This document shows, piece by piece, positions 39,144 to 39,285 of a stretch of 39,285 nt of DNA. Source of the DNA: Streptomyces sp. WM6378. Lineage in GTDB: Bacteria > Actinomycetota > Actinomycetes > Streptomycetales > Streptomycetaceae. Position 1 is the stretch's first letter. Each line of letters opens with the position of its first letter. The translations under genes and the position numbers were made by a program. Location: NCBI RefSeq assembly GCF_001279695.1, contig NZ_LGDD01000357.1:1-39285 (forward strand), read 5' to 3'. Below the pieces are notes generated by a model. The model had not been told where the DNA came from. It saw only the letters and a program-made list of their open reading frames with translations, and did no database searches.

Positions 39144-39285
39144 CTATTGCATGCCGCCATATGTGGCCACGGCGTTGGCCTGCGAGCTGGCCACAGCGGT
39201 GCCGCCCCCATAGGCCACGGCGTTGGCCTGCGAGTTGGCGACCGCGACGGCCCGCGGATAGACGGGGGCGGGTGCAGGGGCGGGG
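39144..39285 (-). CDS. Partial C-terminus of an Ala-rich repetitive protein
   Basis: The gene enters from the right edge on the minus strand and ends at TAG 39,144. The visible 46 residues begin PAPAPAPVYPRAVAVANSQA and include two copies of VA(N/S)SQANAVA followed by Y-GG, ending GGMQ. The DNA copies (39,165 and 39,213) are 48 bp apart and nearly identical. It is low-complexity and probably surface-exposed or secreted. Length and N-terminus lie outside the window. It is reminiscent of small repetitive Ala/Gln/Asn surface proteins; no firm family. Confidence 0.6.
   Translation of the reverse strand, partial: PAPAPAPVYPRAVAVANSQANAVAYGGGTAVASSQANAVATYGGMQ

Overview
The window is high-GC actinobacterial chromosome, almost certainly Streptomyces. 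The evidence is the strong G/C third-position bias, GTG and TTG starts behind GGAGG-type ribosome sites, Tat/lipoprotein secretion signals, many divergent regulator-target pairs, and the GC-rich intergenic repeat common in streptomycetes. I see no rRNA, tRNA, CRISPR array or intact transposase.

Left part (1-21.2 kb): a C1/oxalate-type metabolic region. A four-gene operon (1416-7991) encodes a ThDP enzyme of the oxalyl-CoA decarboxylase/2-hydroxyacyl-CoA lyase group, a formyl-CoA:oxalate CoA-transferase, a fused ADP-forming acyl-CoA synthetase and an OFA-family (oxalate/formate) antiporter. A decayed sucC lies divergently upstream. Further on are an epoxide-hydrolase-like gene, a carbonic anhydrase-SulP pair, a broken GntR regulator, and a broken NAD-type formate dehydrogenase cluster that keeps an intact fdhD. 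Three near-identical 12-bp GntR-like operator cores lie upstream of the oxalate operon, of the GntR gene and of the formate dehydrogenase remnants. I infer a former regulon: (oxalate or 2-hydroxyacyl-CoA) -> formyl-CoA -> formate -> CO2 -> bicarbonate. Between these blocks are small conserved or hypothetical genes, a TetR/RibD-like divergent pair and a ketoacyl synthase III.

Middle part (21.2-28.1 kb): three exported proteins (NodB-type deacetylase lipoprotein, GH18-like lipoprotein, Tat-type metallophosphoesterase). They are followed by a flavohemoglobin with an unusual disordered N-terminal extension of about 170 residues and a split-barrel flavoprotein in the same operon.

Right part (28.1-39.3 kb): a [2Fe-2S] thioredoxin-fold protein, a Cys-less isochorismatase-like protein, MarR/quinone oxidoreductase, FAD monooxygenase/DUF with divergent PadR, SBF-type transporter/LysR, a deletion scar joining half an AsnC regulator to half an MFS exporter, a FadD15-type long-chain acyl-CoA ligase, a small secreted peptide, and the partial C-terminus of an Ala-rich repetitive protein.

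A recurrent oddity is genes that keep their ends but lack their middles or 5' halves: sucC, GntR, a TIM-barrel-like gene, fdhA, the NuoE/F and NuoG-like subunits, and AsnC/MFS. One of them (GntR) carries an 84-bp near-perfect inverted repeat. This is either unusual deletion-prone decay or assembly error. The window should be checked with reads before the decay is read as biology.
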